From the NCBI GenBank assembly GCA_022264855.1, contig JABYQU010000009.1, forward strand, positions 744,001 through 808,000: 64,000 nucleotides of DNA. Direction: 5' to 3'. The DNA comes from Lenzites betulinus (lineage: Eukaryota > Basidiomycota > Agaricomycetes > Polyporales > Polyporaceae). Shown one piece after another: positions 35,540 through 45,982 of this stretch. A program made the position numbers and the translations under genes. A model generated the notes under the pieces. That model saw nothing but the letters and a program-made list of their open reading frames with translations. It was not told the origin of the DNA and searched no databases. Position 1 is the first letter of the stretch. Each line of letters starts with the position of its first letter.

Positions 35540-38307
35540 CTACTGACTGTCGTCACTTATCCCACCCCACTCCTCGTCGTCGTGCTCCGCCTTTGCGCTT
35601 GCTTTCGCATTCTGTTTCCGCACCTTGCCAGGGACGAGGTCGGTCCCCGCCTCGACCTTCTTCAGTCCGACCATAGTTTCGTGATCTACCAGAACCCGGC
35701 GCAGAGTGAGCTATGACGGCCAATACAAGACGGCAAGAAACGCTTACATTCTCCCGCTAGCAAGTCGTCCGCAATGGAATGCGCGCCTGAGGTGATGTAC
35801 CGCGTCGACAACCCGCGCGCCACAAGAGGTTGCGCGAGCATCGCCTTCAGTTCCGCCTTCAGCCCCGCCGTCTTCGTCGCCAACGCCTTGCGCTTGTGCT
35901 TAGACGGCCCGCCAGTTGCATCGTCACTGCCACTAATACAACAATCGCGCTCCTTCAGCGTTGTCCTAGGGGCAGCTGCGGAGATGCGACGCACCTAGCG
36001 AGGTCAGAGTCGAGCACGAGCTCCATCGCCTCGGCGGTCTCTCTGAGCCAGTTCCGCTCGTGGTTTTGCTTCTTCACTTTGTGCCGCGCGTTGTCGATCT
36101 TGCGCGCGAGCTGGATGCGCTCCTTGAGCTTGTCGAGCATGTACAGCTCTACTGGCATCTCTGGGATCTCATCCTCCTCTATCCGCACACCCATGACGTC
36201 AGCATCGTCCACATACAAGAATACGGGGCTAGGAAAGAAAGCGGCGCGGAAAGGGGGACGACTCACGTCTGCCGAGGCCGTGCAGCACCGCGCGCACCAG
36301 TCTGCGCTCGTCCGGCGCACACATGACCAAACTGAACCCGCGGCGCATCGCACGCGCTGTCCGCCCGTTCCGGTGCACGTATCCGTCCGCGGTGCGCGGC
36401 ACCTGGTAGTGCACGACGTGGTCGACGGCGGGGATGTCCAGCCCGCGCGCCGCGATGTCCGTCGCGAGCAGGACGGCGTTTGGCGTCGTCGTGAAGCGGT
36501 CGAGGTTCTTCAGGCGCTGGCGCTGCTCCAGCTGAGAGTGGAGCGGGAACGCGTGCACACCGAGCAGCTCGAGCAGGGGGAGCAGGCGCCGGATGCCGTC
36601 GATGGCGGAGAGGAAGACGAGCGTGCGGCCGGGGTAGCGGAGCAGGAAGTAGTAGAGGTACGCGTCCTTGTCGGTGACGAGGCATTCGATCTTGCTCTCG
36701 GTGAGCGTGGCCACGACGCTGCCCACGGGGCTGATGTCCACGACCGCGGGTTCCGGGTCGCGGAAGTCCAGTCGCAGAACGAGGTCGTCCAGTGTAGAAG
36801 CCGGTTTCTCGTTCTTGCGACGCCGTCCGTGCGACCGCCGTTTGAGGTTTTTCTGCAGGTCCTTGCTGAGGGTAGCGGAGAAGACGAAGGTCTGCAGCTC
36901 TCCTGCCCGTACGCCTTCTTTACTGTCTTCTGCCGAATCCTCCTCATTTTCTGCCTCAATGACCTCGTCACTGCCAGGAGTAAGTATCTCACAGACAGCC
37001 TTCGGATAATAGTGCGTACTCTTGCTTGCGGAGTGTCAAACGCAGGATATTGTCGAGCTCTGCGAAATGGCCGGTTTCAATCATCCTGTCCGCTTCGTCG
37101 AGCACAAGGAACCGCAAATTTTCGATCTGAGTGGCCAGTTCGTCGTCCTGGCACGCGAAACGCATAAGTTTCACTGACTTGCACATGCAGAGCAAGTCAT
37201 TACCTCTTGGATAATGTCCCAGAGTCGCCCCGGAGTAGCGACGAGGATGTCTACTCCACGCGAAAGGACACGACGCTGCTTCTGCGCAGACATACCTCCA
37301 ACGATAGCCGCAACGCTCACCAATGGCGGGTGTTTTGGTTTGTCTGCCGTCTGTGGTGCGGCTTTCGCCTTACCCTTGCCCTTATGTTGGGCCTTGGACT
37401 TCCCTTTCGAGGCGGTGTCTGCAGGCTGGTCTGCAACCTCGGTATGCTCTTCCGCGCTCCCCGTGGGCGTGATAAAGGCATTTAAATGCGAAGAGACCTG
37501 GAGCGCGAGCTCGCGCGTCGGAGCGAGGATGAGCGCACGGACTGGACGGCGCGTTTTCGAACTCGGTATGGGGCGCGAGTACGCCTCGGTGAATAGATGG
37601 TGGAGAATCGGGAGCCCGTATGCGAGTGTTTTGCCTGAACCCTGCGGAGACGTTCGCATGATGTTGTTCCAACGCACAGAGGGGACGGACGCACTGTCTC
37701 AGCTACACCCACTACGTCCCTGTTTTTGAGGGCTATTGGAAGTGTTTGCTCTTGGATCGGCGTGGGTTTGGCGAACCCTTTTGTATGCAATGACTGCCCG
37801 AGTTGGGGGTGAAGGCCGAAGGGCGCCCAGGCAGAAACGAGGCTCTTGGCTGGTCCGCGTTAGGTTGTGCATCCGCTGATTTCACAAGTCATACGTACCG
37901 TCGAAGATGATGGGTTCAGGAAGAGTATCCACGTTAATATTTTCCACTGGTACTTCGGACGACTCTCCAGGTTTATCCTGGACGTCCTCATCCTTTGCTT
38001 CGGCAGAGCCATGCACCTAAGTCGAACTGTCTCAGAATGTGTACATAGATGCCTTCACAAGCCCACACACCTTAAAGCGAGCGACTTTACCAGCTGCCGT
38101 TTCCTCGTACACGACATCCACATCCTCCACCTCCTCTAATTCGAGAAAGCCATCCATCCCAGTCCCAAGGTCCGCCTCCCGAGGTTGAGATGTTTTCTTC
38201 CACTCTAGCTCATTGGCGGTAACATGTTTCGTCTTGACGCGTTTCGCAATAGACGACGCGGATGCCTTCGTCTTTCTCTTCGTCCCGATGGCGTGAGTTG
38301 GGGGCAT
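35540..38307 (-). CDS. MAK5: DEAD-box RNA helicase Mak5 (DDX24 type), 60S ribosome biogenesis
   Basis: Nine exons: 38307-38071, 38016-37899, 37849-37695, 37641-37204, 37147-37020, 36970-36267, 36178-35995, 35932-35748 and 35685-35540, giving 764 aa. The Q motif ([17 protein letters not shown]), Walker A (AETGSGKT), PTRELA, GG, TPGR, DEAD (VLDEADRM), SAT, and the helicase-C motifs ([20 protein letters not shown]) appear in order. An insert of about 50 residues rich in Lys and Ala between motifs Ia and GG ([17 protein letters not shown]), the acidic insert before FVFSAT, and the C-terminal [20 protein letters not shown] with [11 protein letters not shown] are Mak5/DDX24 hallmarks. It works in the nucleolus on pre-60S particles. 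The start is the first ATG; the codon four residues upstream is GTG. Confidence 0.94.
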
Positions 38308-38999
38308 AGTTGACACGGAAGGAGAGCTCCAGCCAAGTTCCTAGTGAGTGGCACGGCAGCCAGATTTTCGAAAGAACTTGAAATCATGAGCGCCTAATGC
38401 TGCAATTCGGCATCTTCCGATACCATCATCAATACTTGCAAGCGCCTAACATTTCGCCTTCAGCCATAAGGACGAAATCGAGAGGTGCGCAAGTACTTGT
38501 GGCTGGACGGGACTTACACTGTACAGAAGCAGTAATATATACGAATCACAGCGACGCGAGACCGCAAGAGCACGAACACAACGATTTCAGACGAACTAGA
38601 CTAACCTTTCGAATGTATGGGCGTCGGCGCCCAGTGGGTAACAACTCACCCAGTGACTGCTCGCAAATGCAAGGCCTCATGGCTGCAAAGTTTCTCAATA
38701 GGAGTCGATGTTCGGGCGAGGTAAGGAGAGGATCAAATGCCGCTGCGACCTCTTCAGGATGCTTGCCTATAGTGTAGCTCACAGCTACCGTAACATGGGA
38801 CACTTCAAGGTCTCCCACATTGAATCGGGATGTCAGACACGTAATTCTGCCACACAGTTCATATTCACCCTCGTCTCCGACATGACTCCAAGTACTCCTC
38901 GCCGTCAACTACACATATCACACACGGCCACGTACAACCCGGACCACCGGTGCTTCCCCAACGACTTCTTCCCCGCCGAACCGCCGTCCGAGACGGGCT
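38308..38999. other. Intergenic between divergently placed Mak5 start and copy 5 stop
   Basis: About 690 nt containing the second copy of the dispersed repeat and, from about 38920, the duplicated 3' flank of copy 5. No gene. Confidence 0.4.
38418..38700 (+). repeat. Dispersed repeat, copy b (plus orientation)
   Basis: Contains ataccatcatcaatacttgcaagcgcc and acatttcgccttc at 38419-38462, and agtgactgctcgcaaatgcaaggcctcatggctgcaaag at 38654-38692. Both blocks are matched by the reverse complement of 32930-33110. The inter-block spacer is about 100 nt longer here, suggesting an insertion in this copy or a deletion in the other. Confidence 0.55.
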
Positions 39000-39248
39000 C
39001 TACGAGGTTTCGTAGGAGTGCAGGCCGCGGTAGGTGACGGTGGTGTCCACCTTCACGTAAATGCCCCCGCGGTCGGTGTCGTTGTCGTTCTTGAAACCGA
39101 CGACCTCCCAGCCGTCGCGCTCCCACGAGTCGCGCGCGCCGGGCGCGATCGTGTACCAGTCGTCGTGCGCGGACGGGCGCGAGTACTTGGACACGAAGAC
39201 GTGGCACGGGCTCGTGGTGTCGTTCACGACGATGATGCTGCCGGTCAT
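39000..39248 (-). CDS. Uncharacterised small basidiomycete protein, family copy 5
   Basis: 82 aa from the ATG at 39248, beginning TGSIIVVNDTTSPCHVFVSKY. The core is WYTIAPGARDSWERDGWEVVGF, with DTDRGGIYVKVDTTVTYRGLH near the end. It has the same length and order of motifs as copies 3 and 4. The leader intron spans 39427-39249 (donor GTACGC) and a TATA (cttttatac) lies at 39478-39486. Function unknown. Confidence 0.8.
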   Translation of the reverse strand: MTGSIIVVNDTTSPCHVFVSKYSRPSAHDDWYTIAPGARDSWERDGWEVVGFKNDNDTDRGGIYVKVDTTVTYRGLHSYETS

Positions 39249-39427
39249 CTGCGGGCGGGCGGGTGAGTGATGAGCGGGTGCGTGGGATCAGGGGATCAGG
39301 GTGGCGTACGGTTGTTGGTGGTTAGGTGGTTAGGTTGAAAGTTAGGAAACGGTTTCAGTGGTTTATCGACTGTGGACAGGAGAAGTCAGTCTGTGCCCGG
39401 TGTTCAAGAGAGCGGGTGACTGCGTAC
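39249..39427 (-). promoter_or_regulatory. Leader (5' UTR) intron of small-family copy 5
   Basis: 179 nt, donor GTACGC after CCACA, acceptor CAG touching the ATG, matching copy 3. Confidence 0.6.
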
Positions 39428-41280
39428 TGTGGATGCTGGATGTAGCTGATGCTGGAGATCCTGCGGCGACCCAACTCCCTTTTATACATCTTCGCGGGAC
39501 CCTGTCATCGTGCGCAGGGAAGTCACTCCTCTCTATCCTCACAATGGGGCCCATATCTGGCGTATAGCAAACGCGATGCACGCCAGAGCTGGGTGCTCGC
39601 TTGGCGGGCGGTCAGCATGTAGGCTGGGATTCCGAAGTGCGGAGGAAGAAATGCGAGCGCCGGTGCGCGTGAAATGCCCGGTATATTGGTCGGAGCATGC
39701 ATCGGAGGTTCTCCTCGCCCTTTCACACCTTATGACACACGTGTCGCAGAGAGATGATTGTGTGTAGGCAGTCCATACTGCCTGGCAGAGGCGGAGGAGC
39801 ACCACCAGTCCTAGGCGGTAGAAGTCAGCCTCTACACGTCCCGTTCTTGCCCGGTGATTCCCTGACGTACCGTTCGCTTCCCGTTAGCTCTCTACGACGT
39901 GTCGGATCATCGGCACGCACCGCGAGTCCCGTGTGGTGGCACCCTCCGAACTGCCTTCGCGCCGGGGTGCAGCGGCGGGACGCCTTGTGCAGGGAAACAC
40001 CGGACTTCATGACCTACATTCGGCGCTATGTGGGGGCTTAGCTGTCCGTCTGTGCGCGACTATGTCGTGAGTGCGGTTCGTAAACATCTTGGAGCAATGA
40101 TGCTGGGGTTCACATGAGCCGGCGAGAGAGACTGGAGGTGAAGGTACAGTTTGTGTTTGCGACGGAACAGCCACCGGATGTAGTAGGAACTACTGGGATA
40201 TGGGCGGAGGTCGGGGGCACACGCAGCATCTGCCCAAGTCGCCTCACGGCCAGCAGATCGTCCCCAGGGTTTCACAGAGTAAGCACTCTGAGGAGGATAT
40301 AGCGTGCAGTATGTTCTGTAGGAAGAACAAATAGACTTCAGGTTGAGTTCAGCATGCCCTCATTCAATGAGTACGCACCTGGACACCGCGCGAGACTCTA
40401 GGAGATGTGATAATAAGATATGTTTCTAGCATCTTCAGTAAAGGCGCGACACACATGATCATACTCGACCGTGTGTTCCACCACAACGCCGATATGTTTG
40501 TTGTACATATGCTGGTCGATGACATCGTGGTATCAGGAAGGTCGCAGCCTAGAAGAAGCGCCGGGCGCAAAACATAACTGTTGAGATCGACTTGCGAGGT
40601 ACTTGGCCATTCCAGGTTTTCCAACAATCCAGTATAGCAGGTCCGATTCGTAAACAGCAGAACATACAAACGACACAGAACAGGGGCGCATAACGATCCA
40701 GGTGCAAGGGGGAAAACATATGGAGGGGGGCGCTAGCGCCATATTACGAGGATATCAGGCACAGCGAACGGAAACGCGAACGCGATACGAGGACGAACGG
40801 CACACGAATAACGGGACGAGGCATACAACAGCGGACAGAAACCGGGGCCAGCGCATATCACACAAACCACAAACCACAAACACAATGTCCGCGAGACAGA
40901 ACAGATCTTCCGAGGCAAACGAAAACTCTCCCAACCCAACCCGTGCGCATGCGCTTCCGTGGGGGCACTTCCCCGGGCCCTCGCAAGGACCCAGGGACCC
41001 ATCCCCCGCCGGCTACGCACGCGCGCCCTTCTCCCGTCCATCAGCTACATAGTGTCCTTCAAACGCGGGTCGCACGCCGAGATGCGCGTCCAGTGCTGCG
41101 TGACTGAACGTGCGAGGCGGGCGCGCGACCCGAAGGCCGCTATGGAGCTGCCAGGCGCGATCCGTGGGATGCCTGCGGCGTGCGTCAGCGTAGGCGCGTG
41201 CACGCGGCGGGCGATTGAGGGGAGCATGAGGGTTGATCGACGCAGGAGGAGGACGTACCAGGAACGACGACCCATGCGAG
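39428..41280. other. Intergenic, no recognisable gene
   Basis: The left 600 nt are duplicated promoter flank. From 40030 to 41280 only unconnected frames are seen; 40860-41040 is C-rich. The part next to 41280 is 3' flank of the zinc-finger gene. Confidence 0.4.
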
Positions 41281-42408
41281 TCACATCTTCGGCGCCTTGC
41301 GGCGCGGCGACGGCAGGTCGGTGTGCTCCGACTGGTAGTGCCGCGTTAGGTCGTGCCTGCGACTGAACGCGCGGTTGCAGGTGGCCGCGGGGCACGCGTG
41401 CGAGCGTTGTTGCTCGTGGACGGACTTGATGTGTGTCCGCAGGTTGTGCGACCGCGCCCACACTGCGGTGGCATATCAGCATCGGACGAAGCGCTAACAT
41501 ACATGAATCAACATACTGCTGTCGCACAGCGGGCACTTGAGCTTCTTCTCGGTGCTCTGCACGCGGCGCCGCTTCGTCGGCTTCTCGTCGTCGGCGCGGT
41601 TAGCGCGCTTTCGCCCGGACGTGGAGGCCGTGGGAGGGGGTGCGTCAGAGGTGACCTCGACAGATGCCGCGGGGACATCCGCCGAGGTCTGGGGGGTCAG
41701 CGGGCCAACGCGCTTGTCCGCCAGTGTACTCATTTCACCGTGGGCAAAAGAAGCAACAGCACCTAATAGATGCTGCTGCTGCGGCTGCCCTGTGTGGTCG
41801 ACGGGGTGATGAAATGAGAACTCGGGGGGATGCTGGCTTTCGACAGGCGGTGTGATGAGCAGGGAGTCGTACATCACCAGAGGGCGGGCCTGTGCGGGAA
41901 AGCCGAAGTAGTACCCGTACGCCATAGCGGGCGAGGCGGGAAGTTGCATGCAGTCGAGGATGTCGTCGGTAGCGACCTTGGGAGAGGCGGCGACGTCGCT
42001 ATCGACGGCGGTCTCGTCCGAGGCCACCGAATCTGGAGATGCGGGGAGGGTGGAGGCGCTGAGTGCGTCAGAGTATACACTGCAAGAGGGCGCGTCGAGT
42101 TCGTGCTGCGGCAAGTTGATGAACTCTTCCAAGTTAAATTCCCCGTCGGCAGATTGGTTGGGGAGAGTCCAACTGCCCGCAGGATCGTTGGCGACGCGTC
42201 CGTCCAGGTCGGCTTCAAAATCGTCGACACCAGGAATATGAACACAACGGAGGTCGGGCGGGGGGAGGGTGTGGCCCGCTTCGCAGTGGTGGTGAGGTTC
42301 GAGTTCGACGGGCTGATTGGGGTTAACCATCTGCTGGATGAACCAATCTGTGAGCTCCTTGAGCTCGTCGGTCAGGTTGGAGGCTGATGATCTGGTAAAG
42401 GGGTCCAT
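41281..42408 (-). CDS. C2H2 zinc-finger transcription factor
   Basis: Exons 42408-41517 and 41462-41281, 357 aa. A long acidic Ser/Pro/Asp-rich N-terminus (typical activation region) is followed by a basic stretch (KRANRADDEKPTKRRRVQ, a likely nuclear signal). Two C2H2 fingers then sit at the extreme C-terminus: finger 1 C-P-L-C-x12-H-x4-H and finger 2 C-P-A-A-T-C-x12-H-x4-H. The single intron splits finger 1 just after its two cysteines. The finger pair with linker SVHEQQRSHAC recalls basidiomycete developmental C2H2 regulators, but the assignment to a named regulator is not made. A TATATA element lies about 65 nt upstream of the ATG. Confidence 0.88.
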
Positions 42409-42737
42409 AGATGACAGTGGATGGTGATGGGAGGAGGCAAGGAGGATGGTAGCTGTGGTGCGAAGGGTGGGAGTATATAAGAGCTATCTAAGCGCGTGCA
42501 TCCATCTCACGCTTATTGAATGCGTTCACAGCATAACTATTACCGTGACGCAGCCGTGCGCTCAGCCTCGGGAGCCTAGATGAACGTGCCGCACACGACG
42601 TGATCGTCGTCCTTCCCCATGACAGGACATGCGCCGCTCCCGACTGCGAGCGCGATTCGATTCTCACTACTAGTATACATCTTGCAGGCTGCATGCATCG
42701 GGCCGTTTGACTATAGCTCGTTACCAAATCCGAATCT
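42409..42737. promoter_or_regulatory. Promoter of the C2H2 factor and 3' flank of the MFS gene
   Basis: A TATA element (gagtatataagag, around 42471-42483) is placed for minus-strand transcription of the zinc-finger gene. Nothing else is distinguished. Confidence 0.5.
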
Positions 42738-44924
42738 TTAAGGGGTATAGCGGAACATCGGTGCCTGAAGAAACGTAAACGTCAGCCAAGCCGTCAACGC
42801 TGCCCATAGTACTACGCACCTTGTCCGCCAATTCGGACGTGTCGACCGGTGCGTCGCGCACAGGTTTGCCGTACTTGTCGTTTCTCCTCTTGTTCTCGAT
42901 GCGGTAGGAGATCTGCGGGTTGTTAGCGGCGATGATGACAATCGGGGGTACTGGGAGGAGCTTACGGTGAGAATCACAGCTGCAATGGCTGCGACGAACT
43001 GCAGAGCGCACGTCACTGCGAATCCCCGCCTGCGGTAGGTCATGAGAATACAACCATCAGATCATAATAGATTATTCGACGTACGTATACCGCGGGCCGT
43101 CCGTCTTGGGATATATGTGCGAGCCGAGCACGCTCCCGCACTGCCCGATGGCCATGTACATCGGAATACCCGTTGCTTTTTTTGTCTCGGACCCAAGGTT
43201 ATGAGCGACTGTATGGTCAGAGCACAACGTCAGCCATGGCGGCACTGGTTGAGCAGATAAACCTGTACGCACACCATGCGATGATCACTCCGATTGTGGT
43301 ATATGTCCCGCTAGTGATGCAGAACGTGGCGAAGTAGCGGACATGATTGTTGTCGGCCACGGAGAGCAGCAGCCTGGACCGCGAATGCAGAGGTCAACAG
43401 AATGCCGTTGGATGTACTGTGGATGACACTCACACGTAACCTATCCCAGCGAGCGCGCTGGCCGCCGCGACAAATATGCCACGGCTCTGGAGCCGGTCCG
43501 AGGCATACGACGTCAAGCACAGGTACACAGCCGCAACCGCATACGGGGGCACTGTCAGTAGCTGAGCGCGGGCATTGGCTGTCCAGGTCCGTTCAGTAGA
43601 GCATTTGAGTCGAAAGGGGACGACGTACTGAATCCAAATGTGGTGATAATTGTGGGCAGAAAAGCGGAGATCGAGGCGAGTGCACAGTTGGCTCCGAAAT
43701 ACAAGACACCGGCAGCATATATCTGGAGCCCATGCCAAAAAGTGGTCAGAAGTGGCAGGAATATTGCAGCAAACGCGGAACATACCCTCCAGTCCTTGAA
43801 CGCCGCATATATATGCGCTAAAATCCCTCAGAACGAACACTTCGCGCGCCGATGCTGCATCCATGCTTACCCTTTGTAACCGTCCTGCCTACGTCCGCCT
43901 TGATCCCGCGGTTCATCCGCTCAAGCGCGATCTCGCGCTCCTTCTCGTTGAACATCGACGTCTCCTCGGGCCGGTTCGGCAGCACATACATCGCCAGCAG
44001 CCCGAGGAGCACCGTCGGGATGCCCTCAACGATAAACAGCAGCTTCCAGTCCGCGACCGCCGCGTGCACGTGCTGGATGCCGAACGCGATGAGTCCACCA
44101 AACGCGCCCGCCACCGCGGCGAACCCGAACCAGTACGCCATGCGCATGCCCATCTCTTCCTTCGTGTAGAAGAAAGCTAAGCGGACGACGCGGCGCATCA
44201 GAATTGCATCGACAGGCAGAACGAGACAGCGTGAGAGGAGCCGAGCACGGTACGTACACATGTACAGCGGGATGCCGGGCCCAAAGCCAGCCTCGAAGAC
44301 GCCGAGCCCGATGCGCGCGACTATCAGGCCCGGGAAGTTGAACGCGGTGGACTGGCGGGCGTTCGTTCTGTCAGCGGTGCATTCATCGCTGCGGAGTGGT
44401 GCACGCACGCACCATGAGCACCGAGCACAACCCCCACCCCACAGTCGCGCATCCAAGCCAGATGCGCGGCGCACACAGCTTCGAGAGCAGCGTGGCTGGG
44501 ACTTGGCAGATGATCTAAAGGGCCCGGAGTCGTCAGAAAGGGCGGAAAAGGGTGGACGACGATCCGGGCCGCAGATACGCACATATGAAAAGAAGAAGAC
44601 AGAGTTCACCCAGTCGAAGAGGACGCCAGTCGGGTCGCCGTGGAGGGTGTCCTGCGGGAGTCCCTGCAGACGTGCATTCCCCAGGTTTGACCTGTCCAAG
44701 ACTAGCAAAAGCAACGCGTTAGTAGCTGTGTCTTCAGCGCAAGAAGAGCACTCACAGGCGAAAAGATACATGATACATGCTATGGGCATGATGCGAATGT
44801 CCAGCTTCCTCACCAGCCTGCGCTCCTCCACCGCGAGCGAGGGTGGCTCGGGCTGCACGACATCGCGGTCGACGCTCGTTAGGGCCTTCTCGTCGAAAGA
44901 CGACGTGTGTTTCTCCACGGACAT
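42738..44924 (-). CDS. MFS transporter, anion:cation symporter (Dal5/allantoate permease-like)
   Basis: Thirteen exons: 44924-44756, 44701-44583, 44514-44413, 44351-44258, 44176-43871, 43817-43786, 43722-43629, 43578-43434, 43373-43273, 43208-43085, 43029-42966, 42912-42820 and 42764-42738, giving 489 aa with about 12 membrane segments. Signatures are FLDRSNLGNARL after TM1, the TM4-5 region IVARIGLGVFEAGFGPGIP, YTKEEMGMRMAYWFG, and NRPEET in the central loop, all typical of the ACS family that carries allantoate, nicotinate, pantothenate and similar anions. The ATG at 44924 is preferred to the in-frame ATG at 44993 because a TATAAATA box at 45000-45008 would place transcription start between them. 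The donor of exon 10 (43085) has an in-phase alternative at 43091. Substrate unknown. Confidence 0.9.
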
Positions 44925-45982
44925 GATACAGGCAGCGTCGTGGACAGGGGGCAAAGGCGAAGCTGCAAACGCTCGCAAGGAGGGCGAAGTCATTCCCCGC
45001 TATAAATATTGTTCCCCATGGGTGCAATGACTCCGGTCAGCTGCCCGGACGGTCAGTTGATCGTGGCCACCAATGATGCCGCGTACGCCTCGATCCCCGT
45101 AAGTACGTAGACTCGAGAGCTAAAAGTGTTGAGCACGAACCCATCTGAATCATGCCTGGGATTGGTTATACATTCCCAGACGGTAGAAGGAAAGATAGTA
45201 CATAACCGCAGCGCGACACCATATTCTTCTCACATCTGCGGCGACAGGTCGACCGTCGGCTCATAGTGTTTCTACTGTGGCCTATGTATGTTTTGATTAC
45301 ACCAAAGTCTGCGTACATAGAGTTCTGATTGGCCGCCTTTCAGATATGTTGTTTTTGTCATTCAGTCAAATAGTCTGAACAGACGCCCATTTGGTAATAT
45401 CAACTGTGGCTTAATCTTGGACTTGGCAGGATAGGACGGGATCCCGGATGACCCGTGTCCCAGAGAACGTTGGCGCAATATAATCCTACCCAAGGATGAA
45501 GACGGTGGTGTGCTCCATTGAGACTAGACGACACGATGTGAGCTAATATTTTGCAAGCGGAGTCGTCGATCGAGGCGGGGACTAGCTCACCTGCACTGCA
45601 CTGCACGAACAAGCTCAAGACCGAGTGAAATACTGTTATGCAGCTTCGAAATATGTAGCACCTTCGTGGGTTGCTATCGCCCGTTGGCTCATTGTCCATA
45701 AACAACAGTGAATGGCTCGGAAGCTGGTGGTCGTTAGCGAGAACGCCGCGAAATTCCCATCAGTTAATTGAGCGGTCGGTTACATAAGCAAAATGCACCT
45801 TGATCACTTTTTCCAAATTCTTTGGCCTTGTCCGACGACGTCCATCTCAGTCTCCGCGTCGTGCACGGCAGTGACGGCCTCCTTCAGCCCCCACTTGATA
45901 CCATCGTCGGCCCACGCAAAGTCTGGAGGTCTCTTTCTCTCCGCTGGACTCTCTGCTGCAGTCATAACTCGTAACAGCCATC
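44925..45982. promoter_or_regulatory. Divergent promoter region, MFS transporter / rrm4
   Basis: About 1.06 kb. The TATAAATA element at 45000-45008 serves the MFS gene. The rrm4 side (45820-45982) has a pyrimidine-rich leader. No gene is seen between. Confidence 0.5.

Larger units (their letters stand above)
38920..40025. repeat. Segmental duplication, unit B (carries small-family copy 5)
   Basis: Partner of 29760-30860. Shared blocks include ggtgcttccccaacgacttc, the coding region, the cttttatac TATA, gaaatgcgagcgccgg with atgcccggtatattgg upstream, and gggaaacaccggacttcatga at the far end. Boundaries are by eye. Confidence 0.6.

Noticed and set aside
36178..36228. Mak5 exon 7 starting at the earlier acceptor near 36228 (CCTAG)
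   Set aside because: That acceptor is out of phase with the GTGAGT donor at 36266; the acceptor at 36179 restores [11 protein letters not shown] and the family sequence.
35830..37167. 445-codon plus-strand open frame
   Set aside because: Antisense to Mak5, which has all helicase motifs on the minus strand; the plus-strand translation has no domain and Arg/Ala/Val-biased composition.
44925..44993. MFS start at the upstream in-frame ATG (44993)
   Set aside because: It lies only about 7 nt from the TATAAATA box, upstream of any likely transcription start.
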